This document shows positions 17,035 to 24,518 of a DNA stretch of 64,000 bases, in pieces. Each line of letters starts with the position of its first letter. Positions within the stretch are counted from its first letter, which is position 1. Position numbers and translations under genes: made by a program. The DNA comes from an uncultured Bacilli bacterium. Its GTDB lineage: Bacteria > Bacillota_I > Bacilli_A > RF39 > UBA660. The notes under the pieces were generated by a model. That model was not told the origin of the DNA and did not search any database. It saw only the letters and a program-made list of their open reading frames with translations. The stretch lies in the NCBI GenBank assembly GCA_934085565.1, contig CAKOHG010000003.1:62001-126000 (forward strand), given 5' to 3'.

Positions 17035-18140
17035 GCTTTTTTTCTTTTGAAAGAAAAAATAAAGGCTAGATATAAAAATGAAACAATCGTGGAAGAACCT
17101 CCATAGCTTACAAAGGGTAAGGGTATTCCGATGATAGGAAATAAACCTAAATTCATGCTAATGTTAATAAATTCATTAATAATGAGACAACATAGAAAAG
17201 AAGTAGCAAATATTTTTTGCTCTTTTTTTATGATTTTTTGACTATAAGAGTGAAGATAGGAGTCTAATATAAAGAAACACAAGATGATAATAAGTTCGCC
17301 ACTAATGCCGAATACATTAGCGCAAAGAGAAAAAGCAAAATCTGTTGGTGCTTCGGGAATATATATTCCTGCCTCGGTTAAATTAAACCGAAAGAAAGGG
17401 GCACTTCCAATCGCAATTAAGGCATTTTCAATCTGCATGCCATTACCAATAGATAATAATCTATCAATACGATAGAAAATAGATGAACCAAGTAAAGCTA
17501 ATAAAACCTCTTTCTTAAAAAGATAAAGATAAGTAAAAATACCTCCGATAGCTAATATTAATATACTTAAAATGATGAGCCATCTTTTACGAATGTTGGA
17601 AAAAAATAAGGAAACAATGGTAATAATAGCTAAAAATAAGATAGCTCCTGTATCTGGTTCTAGAAAAATAAGTAAAGATGGAATTAAAAATAAGATAAAA
17701 ACTTTAAAAAGTAACCATAGTTCTTGATACCATTTTTTGGGTTTTTGCTTTGCTAAATAATGGGCTAAAAAAAGGGTATAACTTAGTTTCATAAACTCAC
17801 TAGGTTGAAAACTAAAATATTTTAAAGAAAGCCATGCTTTTGCTCCGTTGGTACTTTCTCCTATAAATAAAACGAGAATTAATAAAATAATATTTATGAT
17901 ATAAAAGATGAAACTATATTTAAATAATTTTTCTAGTGGTAAAAAATGTGACACGAATAAAATAATAAATCCAATTGTAAACCATAAAATTTGTCTTTCA
18001 AAATGATTAGCAAAAATGTCTGTAATAAACTTTGCATGGTACATTAAAACTAGACTGATGCTTATCAGAATAAGAAAAGGAAAATAAAAAAATAATATTT
18101 TATAAATTGTTTCTTTTTTCATACTTTTATTATGTTTCAT
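17031..18140 (-). CDS. rodA: RodA/FtsW/SpoVE family peptidoglycan polymerase (SEDS)
   Basis: This 369-residue integral membrane protein has about ten helices. It carries the SEDS signatures G-A-K-A-W-L-S-L with S-F-Q-P-S-E-F-M-K-L in the first half, and the C-terminal G-I-P-L-P-F-V-S-Y-G-G-S-S-T. SEDS proteins polymerise glycan strands from lipid II with a partner class B penicillin-binding protein. Whether it serves elongation, division or sporulation cannot be told here. No ribosome site is obvious before either N-terminal Met (residues 1 and 7), so the start is uncertain. It is divergent from the small gene at 18184. Confidence 0.88.
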   Translation of the reverse strand: MKHNKSMKKETIYKILFFYFPFLILISISLVLMYHAKFITDIFANHFERQILWFTIGFIILFVSHFLPLEKLFKYSFIFYIINIILLILVLFIGESTNGAKAWLSLKYFSFQPSEFMKLSYTLFLAHYLAKQKPKKWYQELWLLFKVFILFLIPSLLIFLEPDTGAILFLAIITIVSLFFSNIRKRWLIILSILILAIGGIFTYLYLFKKEVLLALLGSSIFYRIDRLLSIGNGMQIENALIAIGSAPFFRFNLTEAGIYIPEAPTDFAFSLCANVFGISGELIIILCFFILDSYLHSYSQKIIKKEQKIFATSFLCCLIINEFINISMNLGLFPIIGIPLPFVSYGGSSTIVSFLYLAFIFSFKRKKA

Positions 18141-18183
18141 AAATGAAAGTTTTAATCATAAAATAAAGCAAGAGGTGATTTTT

Positions 18184-18471
18184 TTGAAAGATTTACCAAA
18201 GGTTTTTCAAAGTCCAATGGAGAAAAAAATTGATAATAATAAAGAGCTTTTTTATAGTAGACTAAAAGAAATGAAACAAGATAAAAATATTCCGCATAAA
18301 ATCGATACTATTTTTCATGACCGAAGTTTTGTTTATAAAAAAGAAGTTGAAATAACCGTTAAGGATCAAACGGAGGTTAAAACAATCGTTGGTAAAAGTG
18401 GTAATTATTTACTTACTTTAGATGGTGGTAAAATAAAAATATCTGATATCAAAGATATTAAAATTATTTAA
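18184..18471 (+). CDS. conserved-looking small protein of unknown function
   Basis: This is a 95-residue soluble protein. The first half is basic and helical, the second half beta-rich (V-E-I-T-V-K-D-Q-T-E-V-K-T-I-V-G-K-S-G-N) and may form a small barrel. I recognise no domain. The TTG at 18184 is chosen because AGAGG lies 8 bases upstream; the GTG at 18175 overlaps that ribosome site. A terminator follows at once. It may share the promoter region with the divergent rodA-like gene. Confidence 0.6.
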   Translation: MKDLPKVFQSPMEKKIDNNKELFYSRLKEMKQDKNIPHKIDTIFHDRSFVYKKEVEITVKDQTEVKTIVGKSGNYLLTLDGGKIKISDIKDIKII

Positions 18472-18474
18472 AAG

Positions 18475-18496
18475 TTGGTGAAAGCCAATTTTTTTT
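18475..18496 (+). terminator. intrinsic terminator before the Rpn pair
   Basis: TTGGT and GCCAA pair around GAAA and run into eight T residues. The T-run is also the left edge of the duplicated segment. Confidence 0.65.
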
Positions 18497-18516
18497 GACA
18501 AGTTTTGTCGAATAAC

Positions 18517-18544
18517 TTGCAAGAATTTCTTTTCTGAATAGAAT
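18517..18544 (+). promoter_or_regulatory. promoter of first Rpn gene
   Basis: TTGCAA, a 16-base spacer and TAGAAT (18539-18544). The same arrangement is kept in the second unit. Confidence 0.6.
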
Positions 18545-18594
18545 AAGGGCTACTTTTGTACAAAGGAATAAATTTAAATGAAAGAGGATGAGGT

Positions 18595-19443
18595 ATGAAT
18601 ACGAAAGAGAAAATAAAGTTTCCCTTACTTAAAGATAAAGTAGCCAAAAAATTATTTACGGAGAAAAAGGTAGGTTTAGAGTATTTAAGAAAAATCATAA
18701 GTCTGGCCATAGGTATTCCTGTAGATATGATAGATAAAGATATTAAACTAATACACCCCAATATTGGTGTCAATAAAAACATTGTAAATTCAGAAGCCGA
18801 TGTTGTTTTAGAGAATGATGAATTTTATGTTAATCTAGAAATTAATTATTATAATAACGAAACAAGTGATATTAAAAATGGTTTGTATTTATGTCATTTA
18901 CTTTTAAGACAAGTAAAAAATGCTAAGGAATATGAAGACCTAAAAAAAGTTTATCAAATCAATCTAAATAGTTATGATGCCTTAGGAAAAGAAGAATTTA
19001 TTTATCATAGTAAACTATATGAAACCAAACATCATATAGAAAGAAGTGATTTCATAGAAATCATTGATATCAATCTAGAAAAGTTAAGACAAATCGATTA
19101 TAATACTCTTGTAAAGAGCGAAGATATGACATTAGAAAAAGCATTATACCTTTTCGTGTGTGATGACATGGAAAAGTTAAATGTTATTTACGAGGGTGAT
19201 AAATTAATGAAAAAGTTAATGAAAGAAAATGAAGATTTATTAAAAGACTTTGATGAAATGCTTTATTATGACCGAGATAAGATGTTTGAGAATGCTTGTT
19301 ATGAAAAAGGATATGCCAAAGGTAAACAAGAGCGAAATGAAGAACTTGCCAAAGATATGCTTATAGCAAATGAGCCTATCCAAAAAATTGTTCAATTCTC
19401 AAAACTATCAAAAGAAGAAATATTAAAGTTAAAAGATGAATAA
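18595..19443 (+). CDS. Rpn/PD-(D/E)XK family nuclease, copy 1
   Basis: This 282-residue protein belongs to the Rpn/PDDEXK_2 type often annotated as transposase. The nuclease core has Asp69 in S-E-A-D-V-V-L and the second acidic site in V-N-L-E-I-N (Glu82-x-Asn84, where Lys or Gln is usual). A helical C-terminal part follows, with the M-F-E-N-A-C-Y-E-K-G-Y-A-K-G-K spacer and a variable tail. Rpn proteins cut DNA, promote recombination in Escherichia coli, and some are phage-defence toxins controlled by short C-terminal isoforms. An in-frame ATG at 19207 (Met205) with GAGGGTG 8 bases upstream could make a 78-residue short form here. It is 94% or so identical to copy 2 except for the tail, judged by eye. 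Confidence 0.82.
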   Translation: MNTKEKIKFPLLKDKVAKKLFTEKKVGLEYLRKIISLAIGIPVDMIDKDIKLIHPNIGVNKNIVNSEADVVLENDEFYVNLEINYYNNETSDIKNGLYLCHLLLRQVKNAKEYEDLKKVYQINLNSYDALGKEEFIYHSKLYETKHHIERSDFIEIIDINLEKLRQIDYNTLVKSEDMTLEKALYLFVCDDMEKLNVIYEGDKLMKKLMKENEDLLKDFDEMLYYDRDKMFENACYEKGYAKGKQERNEELAKDMLIANEPIQKIVQFSKLSKEEILKLKDE

Positions 19444-19448
19444 AAATG

Positions 19449-19472
19449 ACTCAGAAATTTCTGAGTTTTTTT
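19449..19472 (+). terminator. intrinsic terminator between the Rpn genes
   Basis: A perfect 18-base palindrome (ACTCAGAAA and TTTCTGAGT) is followed by a T-run. Confidence 0.75.
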
Positions 19473-19492
19473 GACAAGTTTTGTCGAATGAC

Positions 19493-19520
19493 TTGCCAGA
19501 TTTTTGTTTCTGAATAGAAT
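19493..19520 (+). promoter_or_regulatory. promoter of second Rpn gene
   Basis: TTGCCA, a 16-base spacer and TAGAAT (19515-19520), equivalent to the promoter of copy 1. Confidence 0.6.
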
Positions 19521-19569
19521 AAGGGCTACTTTTGTACAAAGGAATAAATTTAAAGAAAGAGGATAAATC

Positions 19570-20412
19570 ATGAATACGAAAGATAAAATAAAGTTTCCCT
19601 TACTTAAGGATAAAGTAGCCAAAAAATTATTTACAGAAAAAAAGGTAGGTTTAGAGTATCTAAGAAAAATCATAAGTCTAGCCATAGGTATTCCTGTAGA
19701 TATGATAGATAAAGATATTAAATTAATACACCCGAATATTGGTGTCAATAAAAACATAGTTAATTCTGAAGCAGATGTAGTTTTAGAAAATAATGAATTT
19801 TATGTTAATTTAGAAATTAATTATTATAATAATGAAACCAGTGATATTAAAAATGGTTTGTATTTATGTCATTTGCTTTTAAGACAAGTAAAAAATGCTA
19901 AAGAATATGAAAATCTAAAAAAAGTTTATCAAATCAATTTAAATAGTTATGATGCTTTAGGAAAAGAAGAATTTATTTACCATAGTAAACTATATGAAAC
20001 CAAACATCATATAGAAAGAAGTGATTTCATAGAAATCATTGATATCAATCTAGAAAAGTTAAGACAAATCGATTATAATACTCTTGTAAAGAGCGAAGAT
20101 ATGACATTAGAAAAAGCATTATACCTTTTCGTGTGTGATGATATAGAAAAGTTAAATGCTATTTACGAGGGTGATAAATTGATGAAAAAGTTAATGAAAG
20201 AAAATGAAGATTTATTAAAAGATTTTGATGAAATGCTTTATTATGACCGAGATAAAATGTTTGAGAATGCTTGTTATGAAAAAGGATATGCCAAAGGCAA
20301 AAAAGAACGAAATGAAGAAATTGTTAAAGAAATGCTAAATAAAGGGATGGAACTTCAAGATATCATAGATATTACAGGTTTAACAGAGAAAGAAATAAGA
20401 GAAATTGCTTAG
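19570..20412 (+). CDS. Rpn/PD-(D/E)XK family nuclease, copy 2
   Basis: This 280-residue tandem paralogue of the preceding gene keeps the same active-site residues (Asp69, Glu82, Asn84). The body is almost unchanged. From about residue 252 the tail is different: I-V-K-E-M-L-N-K-G-M-E-L-Q-D-I-I with a short helix-turn-helix-like ending, against L-A-K-D-M-L-I-A-N-E-P-I-Q-K-I-V in copy 1. An internal ATG at 20182 with GAGGGTG upstream could give a 76-residue short form. It has its own promoter and a bidirectional terminator. Conserved body with swapped tail is a known habit of Rpn families. Confidence 0.82.
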   Translation: MNTKDKIKFPLLKDKVAKKLFTEKKVGLEYLRKIISLAIGIPVDMIDKDIKLIHPNIGVNKNIVNSEADVVLENNEFYVNLEINYYNNETSDIKNGLYLCHLLLRQVKNAKEYENLKKVYQINLNSYDALGKEEFIYHSKLYETKHHIERSDFIEIIDINLEKLRQIDYNTLVKSEDMTLEKALYLFVCDDIEKLNAIYEGDKLMKKLMKENEDLLKDFDEMLYYDRDKMFENACYEKGYAKGKKERNEEIVKEMLNKGMELQDIIDITGLTEKEIREIA

Positions 20413-20443
20413 CTTATATATTTATACGTTGTAAATAAAAATA

Positions 20444-20472
20444 CAGGTCAATTATATGACCTGCATTTTTTT
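20444..20472. terminator. bidirectional terminator between Rpn copy 2 and the EIIB gene
   Basis: CAGGTCA (20444-20450) pairs perfectly with TGACCTG (20457-20463), with T residues on the right and A residues on the left, fitting two convergent genes. Confidence 0.75.
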
Positions 20473-20788
20473 ATAATAGTTCATCAATATATCTTTTCAA
20501 TTGTTTAGCGTCTTTGCCAAAAATGATTTTTAATTGATTATCAATTTCCACAATTCCTTTAGCTCCTAATTTGGTGATTCCATCTTTATCAACTTTGGAA
20601 ATATCTTTTAAAACTACTTTAAATCGTGATAAATTACATTCGGCATTAATAATATTATCTTTTCCACCTAAGTAGCCTAAAAGTTTGTTAGCTTCTAAAT
20701 GGAAATCTTTTTTCATTAATTTGATAACAACTAAAGAAATAAATAATAGAACTAAAAGAATAATGCTATATACTAAATAATCGTTCAT
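20471..20788 (-). CDS. membrane-anchored single PTS EIIB (glucose-type) domain
   Basis: This 105-residue protein has one N-terminal membrane helix (about residues 4-23), then a stretch like the glucose-family EIIB domain: L-G-G-K-D-N-I-I-N, L-K-D-I-S-K-V-D-K-D-G-I, L-G-A-K-G-I-V-E-I and I-I-F-G-K-D-A-K-Q. The expected phosphocysteine region reads A-E-C-N-L-S-R-F, one residue longer than the usual C-x-T-R-L, so phosphorylation is uncertain. No EIIC or EIIA lies nearby. It may be a sensor or a phosphoacceptor working with other components. Confidence 0.75.
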   Translation of the reverse strand: MNDYLVYSIILLVLLFISLVVIKLMKKDFHLEANKLLGYLGGKDNIINAECNLSRFKVVLKDISKVDKDGITKLGAKGIVEIDNQLKIIFGKDAKQLKRYIDELL

Positions 20789-20891
20789 CTTATCAACTCC
20801 TTTAAAAATTATACACTATAAAGGAAAAAAATGCACTAAAAATAAAATTTAACATAAATTAATAGTGAGAATAGAGGAAAGGGGAATTTAT

Positions 20892-21302
20892 ATGAGTAAC
20901 ACTTCATCAAATTGCATTGCTGAAATACTAAATGTTATATTAGTCCTACAACAAAATGCTTGTCCAGACTCTTGCTTAGATTCATGTGATAGACCAGTTT
21001 TAGGTGGAGGACCTAATTGTCTAATCTGTAATACTAGACCAATCGAACTTTATACATGTGGTTCAAATGGTACACCATTTGCAATGCCAACAAGTAAAGA
21101 TCCTGTTGCCGGTGGAACAACATCAACTGTTTTCAGAGTTGAAAAAGTTGATAACAATTGTTGTACTTGCCGTGTCTTAGATACTAATCCAGATACTTCA
21201 AGTTTAAATCCTTATATTGCAACAAATTCATTTTTTACCATGGACTTATCTTGTTGCTGCGCTATCCGTTGTTTATCTGATACCTATGTAGAATGTGTTT
21301 AA
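20892..21302 (+). CDS. spore coat protein, CotY/CotZ family
   Basis: This 136-residue Cys-rich protein matches the CotY/CotZ pattern of Bacillus crust proteins: an N-terminal C-I-A-E-I-L-N-V-I-L segment, a Cys cluster, T-V-F-R-V-E-K-V in the middle with a C-C-x-C-R-V-L continuation, and a C-terminal M-D-L-S-C-C-C-A-I-R-C-L. CotY and CotZ form disulfide-linked two-dimensional arrays on the spore surface. The ATG at 20892 follows GAGGAAAGGGG. It stands alone with a terminator behind it. No sigma-K promoter could be assigned by eye. Confidence 0.8.
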   Translation: MSNTSSNCIAEILNVILVLQQNACPDSCLDSCDRPVLGGGPNCLICNTRPIELYTCGSNGTPFAMPTSKDPVAGGTTSTVFRVEKVDNNCCTCRVLDTNPDTSSLNPYIATNSFFTMDLSCCCAIRCLSDTYVECV

Positions 21303-21307
21303 AAAGA

Positions 21308-21330
21308 CTGTTGATTTTTCAACAGTTTTT
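21308..21330 (+). terminator. intrinsic terminator after the coat gene
   Basis: CTGTTGA pairs perfectly with TCAACAG around TTTT, followed by five T residues. Confidence 0.75.
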
Positions 21331-21414
21331 GTGTGCCCAAATATACTTCTTTTGAAAGGCTTTTAAAAAAATATCATTTATGCTATAATTTTTTAAGAAT
21401 AGGTAAGGGATTGT

Positions 21415-22803
21415 ATGAATACTTTTAATGAAAAATATAATGAATTTGTCAAAATATGCCAAGATGGAGAACTTAGTGAAAAAAAATTAGCTCATCTTAT
21501 GAATTTATTTAATGAATTTCCAACACCCGATTTTGAAAAAAAATTAGTTTTTGAAATGCTTAAAAATGTTTTTCAAGAATTAGAAATTGCTTATGATGGT
21601 AATGATTTAAAAGAATATCAAAAACTATTAAATGCCATTATTACTTTTAATATTCATTATGAAAATATCATTAATGGGCAATTTGAAGTTTCTGAAAAGA
21701 AAACTGTGGCTAAAGATGTGTTTAATTCTTTAAATAATGTTTTGGACAATTTAAATCATTATTATCAAAAATTGTTTCAAACCACAAAAGAATTAACTAA
21801 AGAAAAACTTCCTGCTTTAAAAGATTTTGATGATACTCTCACGAAAGAGGAATACGTTTCTTATATTAGAGATTTAATGACACCTACCCATCATACTTTA
21901 GAAAATCCTTCTAAGGAAGATGATTTATTTAAAGAAATTTCTTTTGCTGAAGCTATTTCTTCTTATGCTATTAATAAAGAAGAAGTTAAGGAAGAGGAAA
22001 AAGAAATAGTAAAAGAGGAACCAGAAAGTATTAGTAATAATCTTTTAGAAGAACCACCTAAAGTCATTGCTTTAGAAACGAAAGAAGAAAGAATCAATAG
22101 AGAAATTAAAGATGAACGTCAAGCTAATTTTGAAGCATATATTTTAAAACTTTATGAAGGTATTGATGAAAATCGTAAAAGAATTGGTAAGTTAAAATAT
22201 AAAGTTTTGCAAGAAGAATTGCTTATTAGCAGTGAAGTTGATTACTATAATGAATGTGTTAAAAAAATAAAATGTTTTACTAAAGAAGCCACGAGATTAG
22301 AAAAAATATCTCCTAAGAATTTAAATGATGTTTATGAAAATTTGAATATTCCAAATAGAGATATGTCGATTGAAGAAATTTATGATTATTTGTCTCATGA
22401 TGAAAAATATGCTTTTACAGATATGAAAGAAATAAGAAAACCAATTTTATCAATAGGTTATGATGAGACGTTAATCCAAAAGCAAGAAGAACCAAAAGAG
22501 GAAGAAAAAAAGGAATCTGAGGTAAGGCCAGAACCACAATTTGTTCCCAATATCAATAGTTTATTTGTGCCTAAAATGAACACAAAAATGTATACCGATT
22601 ATACCTTTGCAGAGGAAACACGTCCATTATTTGTAACAGAAGGTCCTTGTTCTATTAAAGAAATAGATTTTAAAGATTCTGAAGGAAAAGTGTATTCAGC
22701 TTTTTCAGAATTAGACTCTTTAGAATATCAAAATAAAGGTTATAAAGCTTTTGCAATATCCAAAAATCCTTATGAATATTATCGCTTAGAAGATGTTTAT
22801 TAA
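21415..22803 (+). CDS. hydrophilic protein of unknown function
   Basis: This 462-residue protein has no membrane segment or signal peptide. Residues 1-150 look helical (four-helix-like). A Lys/Glu-rich low-complexity stretch follows around 185-230, then a helical section, another acidic linker, and a compact C-terminal part with V-P-N-I-N-S-L-F-V-P-K-M-N. It ends with a small domain with I-K-E-I-D-F-K-D-S-E-G-K-V-Y. I do not recognise it. The low-complexity style resembles the acidic protein at the left edge of the window. TATAAT at 21384-21389 and AGGTAAGGG precede it. Confidence 0.65.
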   Translation: MNTFNEKYNEFVKICQDGELSEKKLAHLMNLFNEFPTPDFEKKLVFEMLKNVFQELEIAYDGNDLKEYQKLLNAIITFNIHYENIINGQFEVSEKKTVAKDVFNSLNNVLDNLNHYYQKLFQTTKELTKEKLPALKDFDDTLTKEEYVSYIRDLMTPTHHTLENPSKEDDLFKEISFAEAISSYAINKEEVKEEEKEIVKEEPESISNNLLEEPPKVIALETKEERINREIKDERQANFEAYILKLYEGIDENRKRIGKLKYKVLQEELLISSEVDYYNECVKKIKCFTKEATRLEKISPKNLNDVYENLNIPNRDMSIEEIYDYLSHDEKYAFTDMKEIRKPILSIGYDETLIQKQEEPKEEEKKESEVRPEPQFVPNINSLFVPKMNTKMYTDYTFAEETRPLFVTEGPCSIKEIDFKDSEGKVYSAFSELDSLEYQNKGYKAFAISKNPYEYYRLEDVY

Positions 22804-22826
22804 AAAAGAAAGTCAGTGATGACTTT

Positions 22827-23690
22827 CTAATTGTTATATAAACGATATAAATTTATTTCAGGAATATTATTAAATCTAGCACTGATTTTTTGCGTTCCAA
22901 TTCCACCACTTACAATTAGGGTGGAATTTTTTTGTTTATAAATTCCTTTTTGGTAATTTCCTGTATTAGACTCTTTATATACACCATTAATAAAAGGTAG
23001 TCTTATTAAACCTCCTAAACTATGTCCCGCAAAAACAAAATCTGTTTCATTTTGAACATCGTCAAAAATAACTGGTTCATGAACTAAGAAGATTTGTAAG
23101 CTGTTAGTATTTTCTTTTTTAAAAGCATTGGTTAAGTCATATTTATTTTTAGTAATGGATGAAATACCACTTATATAAATAGGAGTATCACTTTCATAAT
23201 AAATCGGCATATTTTCACTTTCTAAAATTTTAAAATTGGCTTTGGTGAAAATATCAGTAAAACTATTTTCATCTAAGTAATCTTCATCGCCCTTGACCGC
23301 TAGTTTAACAATATTAGCATTTAATTTACTTAAAGCACTTGTTAAATATTCCATATCAGAAGTTGTTAAATTAATAGAATCGTCAAATAAATCTCCTGTA
23401 AATACTAAGATGTCTGGTTTTAAGTAATTGATTTTGTCAATAACTTGATTCATTTCATTTTCACCGGTGGATACTCCAAAATGAATATCTGAAAATTGTA
23501 CAATTTTAAGACCATTAAAAGATTCAGGTAATTTCTCATTAACAAGAGCATATTCGGTAACTTTGAGTAGTTTAGGCTCTACTTTAAAAGCATATAAAAA
23601 GAAGATACCAATTAAAATAACAATACCAATAACAATTTTTAATAAAATCCTAGGCTTTTTAGGAGCTTCTTTTAATTCATCAGATACCAT
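22827..23690 (-). CDS. membrane-anchored metallophosphoesterase-like protein with altered motifs
   Basis: This 287-residue protein has one N-terminal helix (about 15-35) and then a calcineurin-like fold of the YkuE/YaeI type, facing outward. S-D-I-H-F-G and F-T-G-D-L-F-D are intact, and L-V-H-E-P is present. The third motif, usually G-N-H-D/E, reads G-D-E-D, and the usual G-H-T-H-G-G reads G-H-S-L-G-G. Two histidines expected at the metal centre are therefore gone. Activity is doubtful or changed. The ATG at 23690 has AGGTG upstream and lies inside the end of the CPBP gene, an 11-base overlap that suggests translational coupling. Confidence 0.75.
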   Translation of the reverse strand: MVSDELKEAPKKPRILLKIVIGIVILIGIFFLYAFKVEPKLLKVTEYALVNEKLPESFNGLKIVQFSDIHFGVSTGENEMNQVIDKINYLKPDILVFTGDLFDDSINLTTSDMEYLTSALSKLNANIVKLAVKGDEDYLDENSFTDIFTKANFKILESENMPIYYESDTPIYISGISSITKNKYDLTNAFKKENTNSLQIFLVHEPVIFDDVQNETDFVFAGHSLGGLIRLPFINGVYKESNTGNYQKGIYKQKNSTLIVSGGIGTQKISARFNNIPEINLYRLYNN

Positions 23691-24405
23691 ACATTGCACC
23701 TAAAATTGCTGCAAAAACAGCAATACCATTATTAAACATATGCATTAATGTACTTGTAAAAATAGAGTCGGTGTCAACATAAGATTTAGCAAGGAAATAC
23801 CCCATGACACTGTAAGGGATAACAAAAAGGGTATTAATGCTAAAAAATGAAGAAGCAAAATTAGCTAAAGAAGAAAAATCAAGAGAAATTAAAATATGAG
23901 CACTACCAAAAATAAGAGCAGAAATAATTAAAAAATAATTTTTATTATTAAAAGCTTTTTTCATACTTTTACGGAAAACCATTTCTTCAATAAAAGGACC
24001 TATGAAGACCATTGTTAAAATAGAAAAAAGAGGATAAAGAGTAATGATGCTTCTATTGGCACTTTCATTTTGGGCAATATCACCCGTTAGACTAATTAGT
24101 AAAAGGTTACAAAGAGTTGAAAGAATTAAAGACTTTCCATAATTAGTTATTGCTACTTTAAAACAATTTTTGAAATTATCTTTAAAATTTTTGAAATCAT
24201 TTTTCAATGTTTTTCTATGATAGAACACTAAAAAAGCTAAGGCTATTAAGTAAATACTCAAGTTGGCAAGTAAATAAAAACTTGTTTTAGTAAGGTCAAG
24301 ATTTAAAATCTGAAACATTGCTGAGATAAAAATAGGTAAAATAACAAGGTAACTTACAATAATAAGTAATCCCTTCGCTAATTCTTTGAAATTTATTTTT
24401 TGCAT
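23680..24405 (-). CDS. CPBP family intramembrane metalloprotease
   Basis: This 241-residue protein has about seven membrane helices and the CPBP (Abi/CAAX protease) motifs: F-I-E-E-M-V-F-R (motif 1, E-E-x-x-x-R), a second motif near G-S-A-H-I-L-I-S-L, and a third near L-M-H-M-F-N-N. Such proteins cleave membrane peptides or prenylated substrates; bacterial roles include bacteriocin self-immunity. The partner gene downstream is the metallophosphoesterase-like gene, read from the same transcript. Confidence 0.82.
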   Translation of the reverse strand: MQKINFKELAKGLLIIVSYLVILPIFISAMFQILNLDLTKTSFYLLANLSIYLIALAFLVFYHRKTLKNDFKNFKDNFKNCFKVAITNYGKSLILSTLCNLLLISLTGDIAQNESANRSIITLYPLFSILTMVFIGPFIEEMVFRKSMKKAFNNKNYFLIISALIFGSAHILISLDFSSLANFASSFFSINTLFVIPYSVMGYFLAKSYVDTDSIFTSTLMHMFNNGIAVFAAILGAMYGI

Positions 24406-24518
24406 ATAATCATCTTTCTTTCTAATAAAAATATAACATAATAAAAATAATAATTCAATTTTGAAATCGATGCTTTACAATGAAAAGAATTTCTTTTAAA
24501 ATCATTTTGTGATGTAAA

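Larger units (their letters stand above)
18490..20319 (+). repeat. tandem duplication carrying two Rpn nuclease genes
   Basis: Two copies of a unit of roughly 855 bases, about 18490-19344 and 19466-20319, are arranged head to tail. Each starts with a T-run and the same TTGACAAGTTTTGTCGAAT stretch, continues with the same promoter and leader, and covers the coding region up to about residue 250. Nucleotide identity is very high within the units. It stops abruptly in the last 30 codons, where the two genes differ completely. Confidence 0.9.

Noticed and set aside
18595..20412. Insertion sequence with transposase genes
   Set aside because: The genes are PD-(D/E)XK nucleases of Rpn type. The duplicated unit has its own promoter but no terminal inverted repeats or target duplications that I can see.
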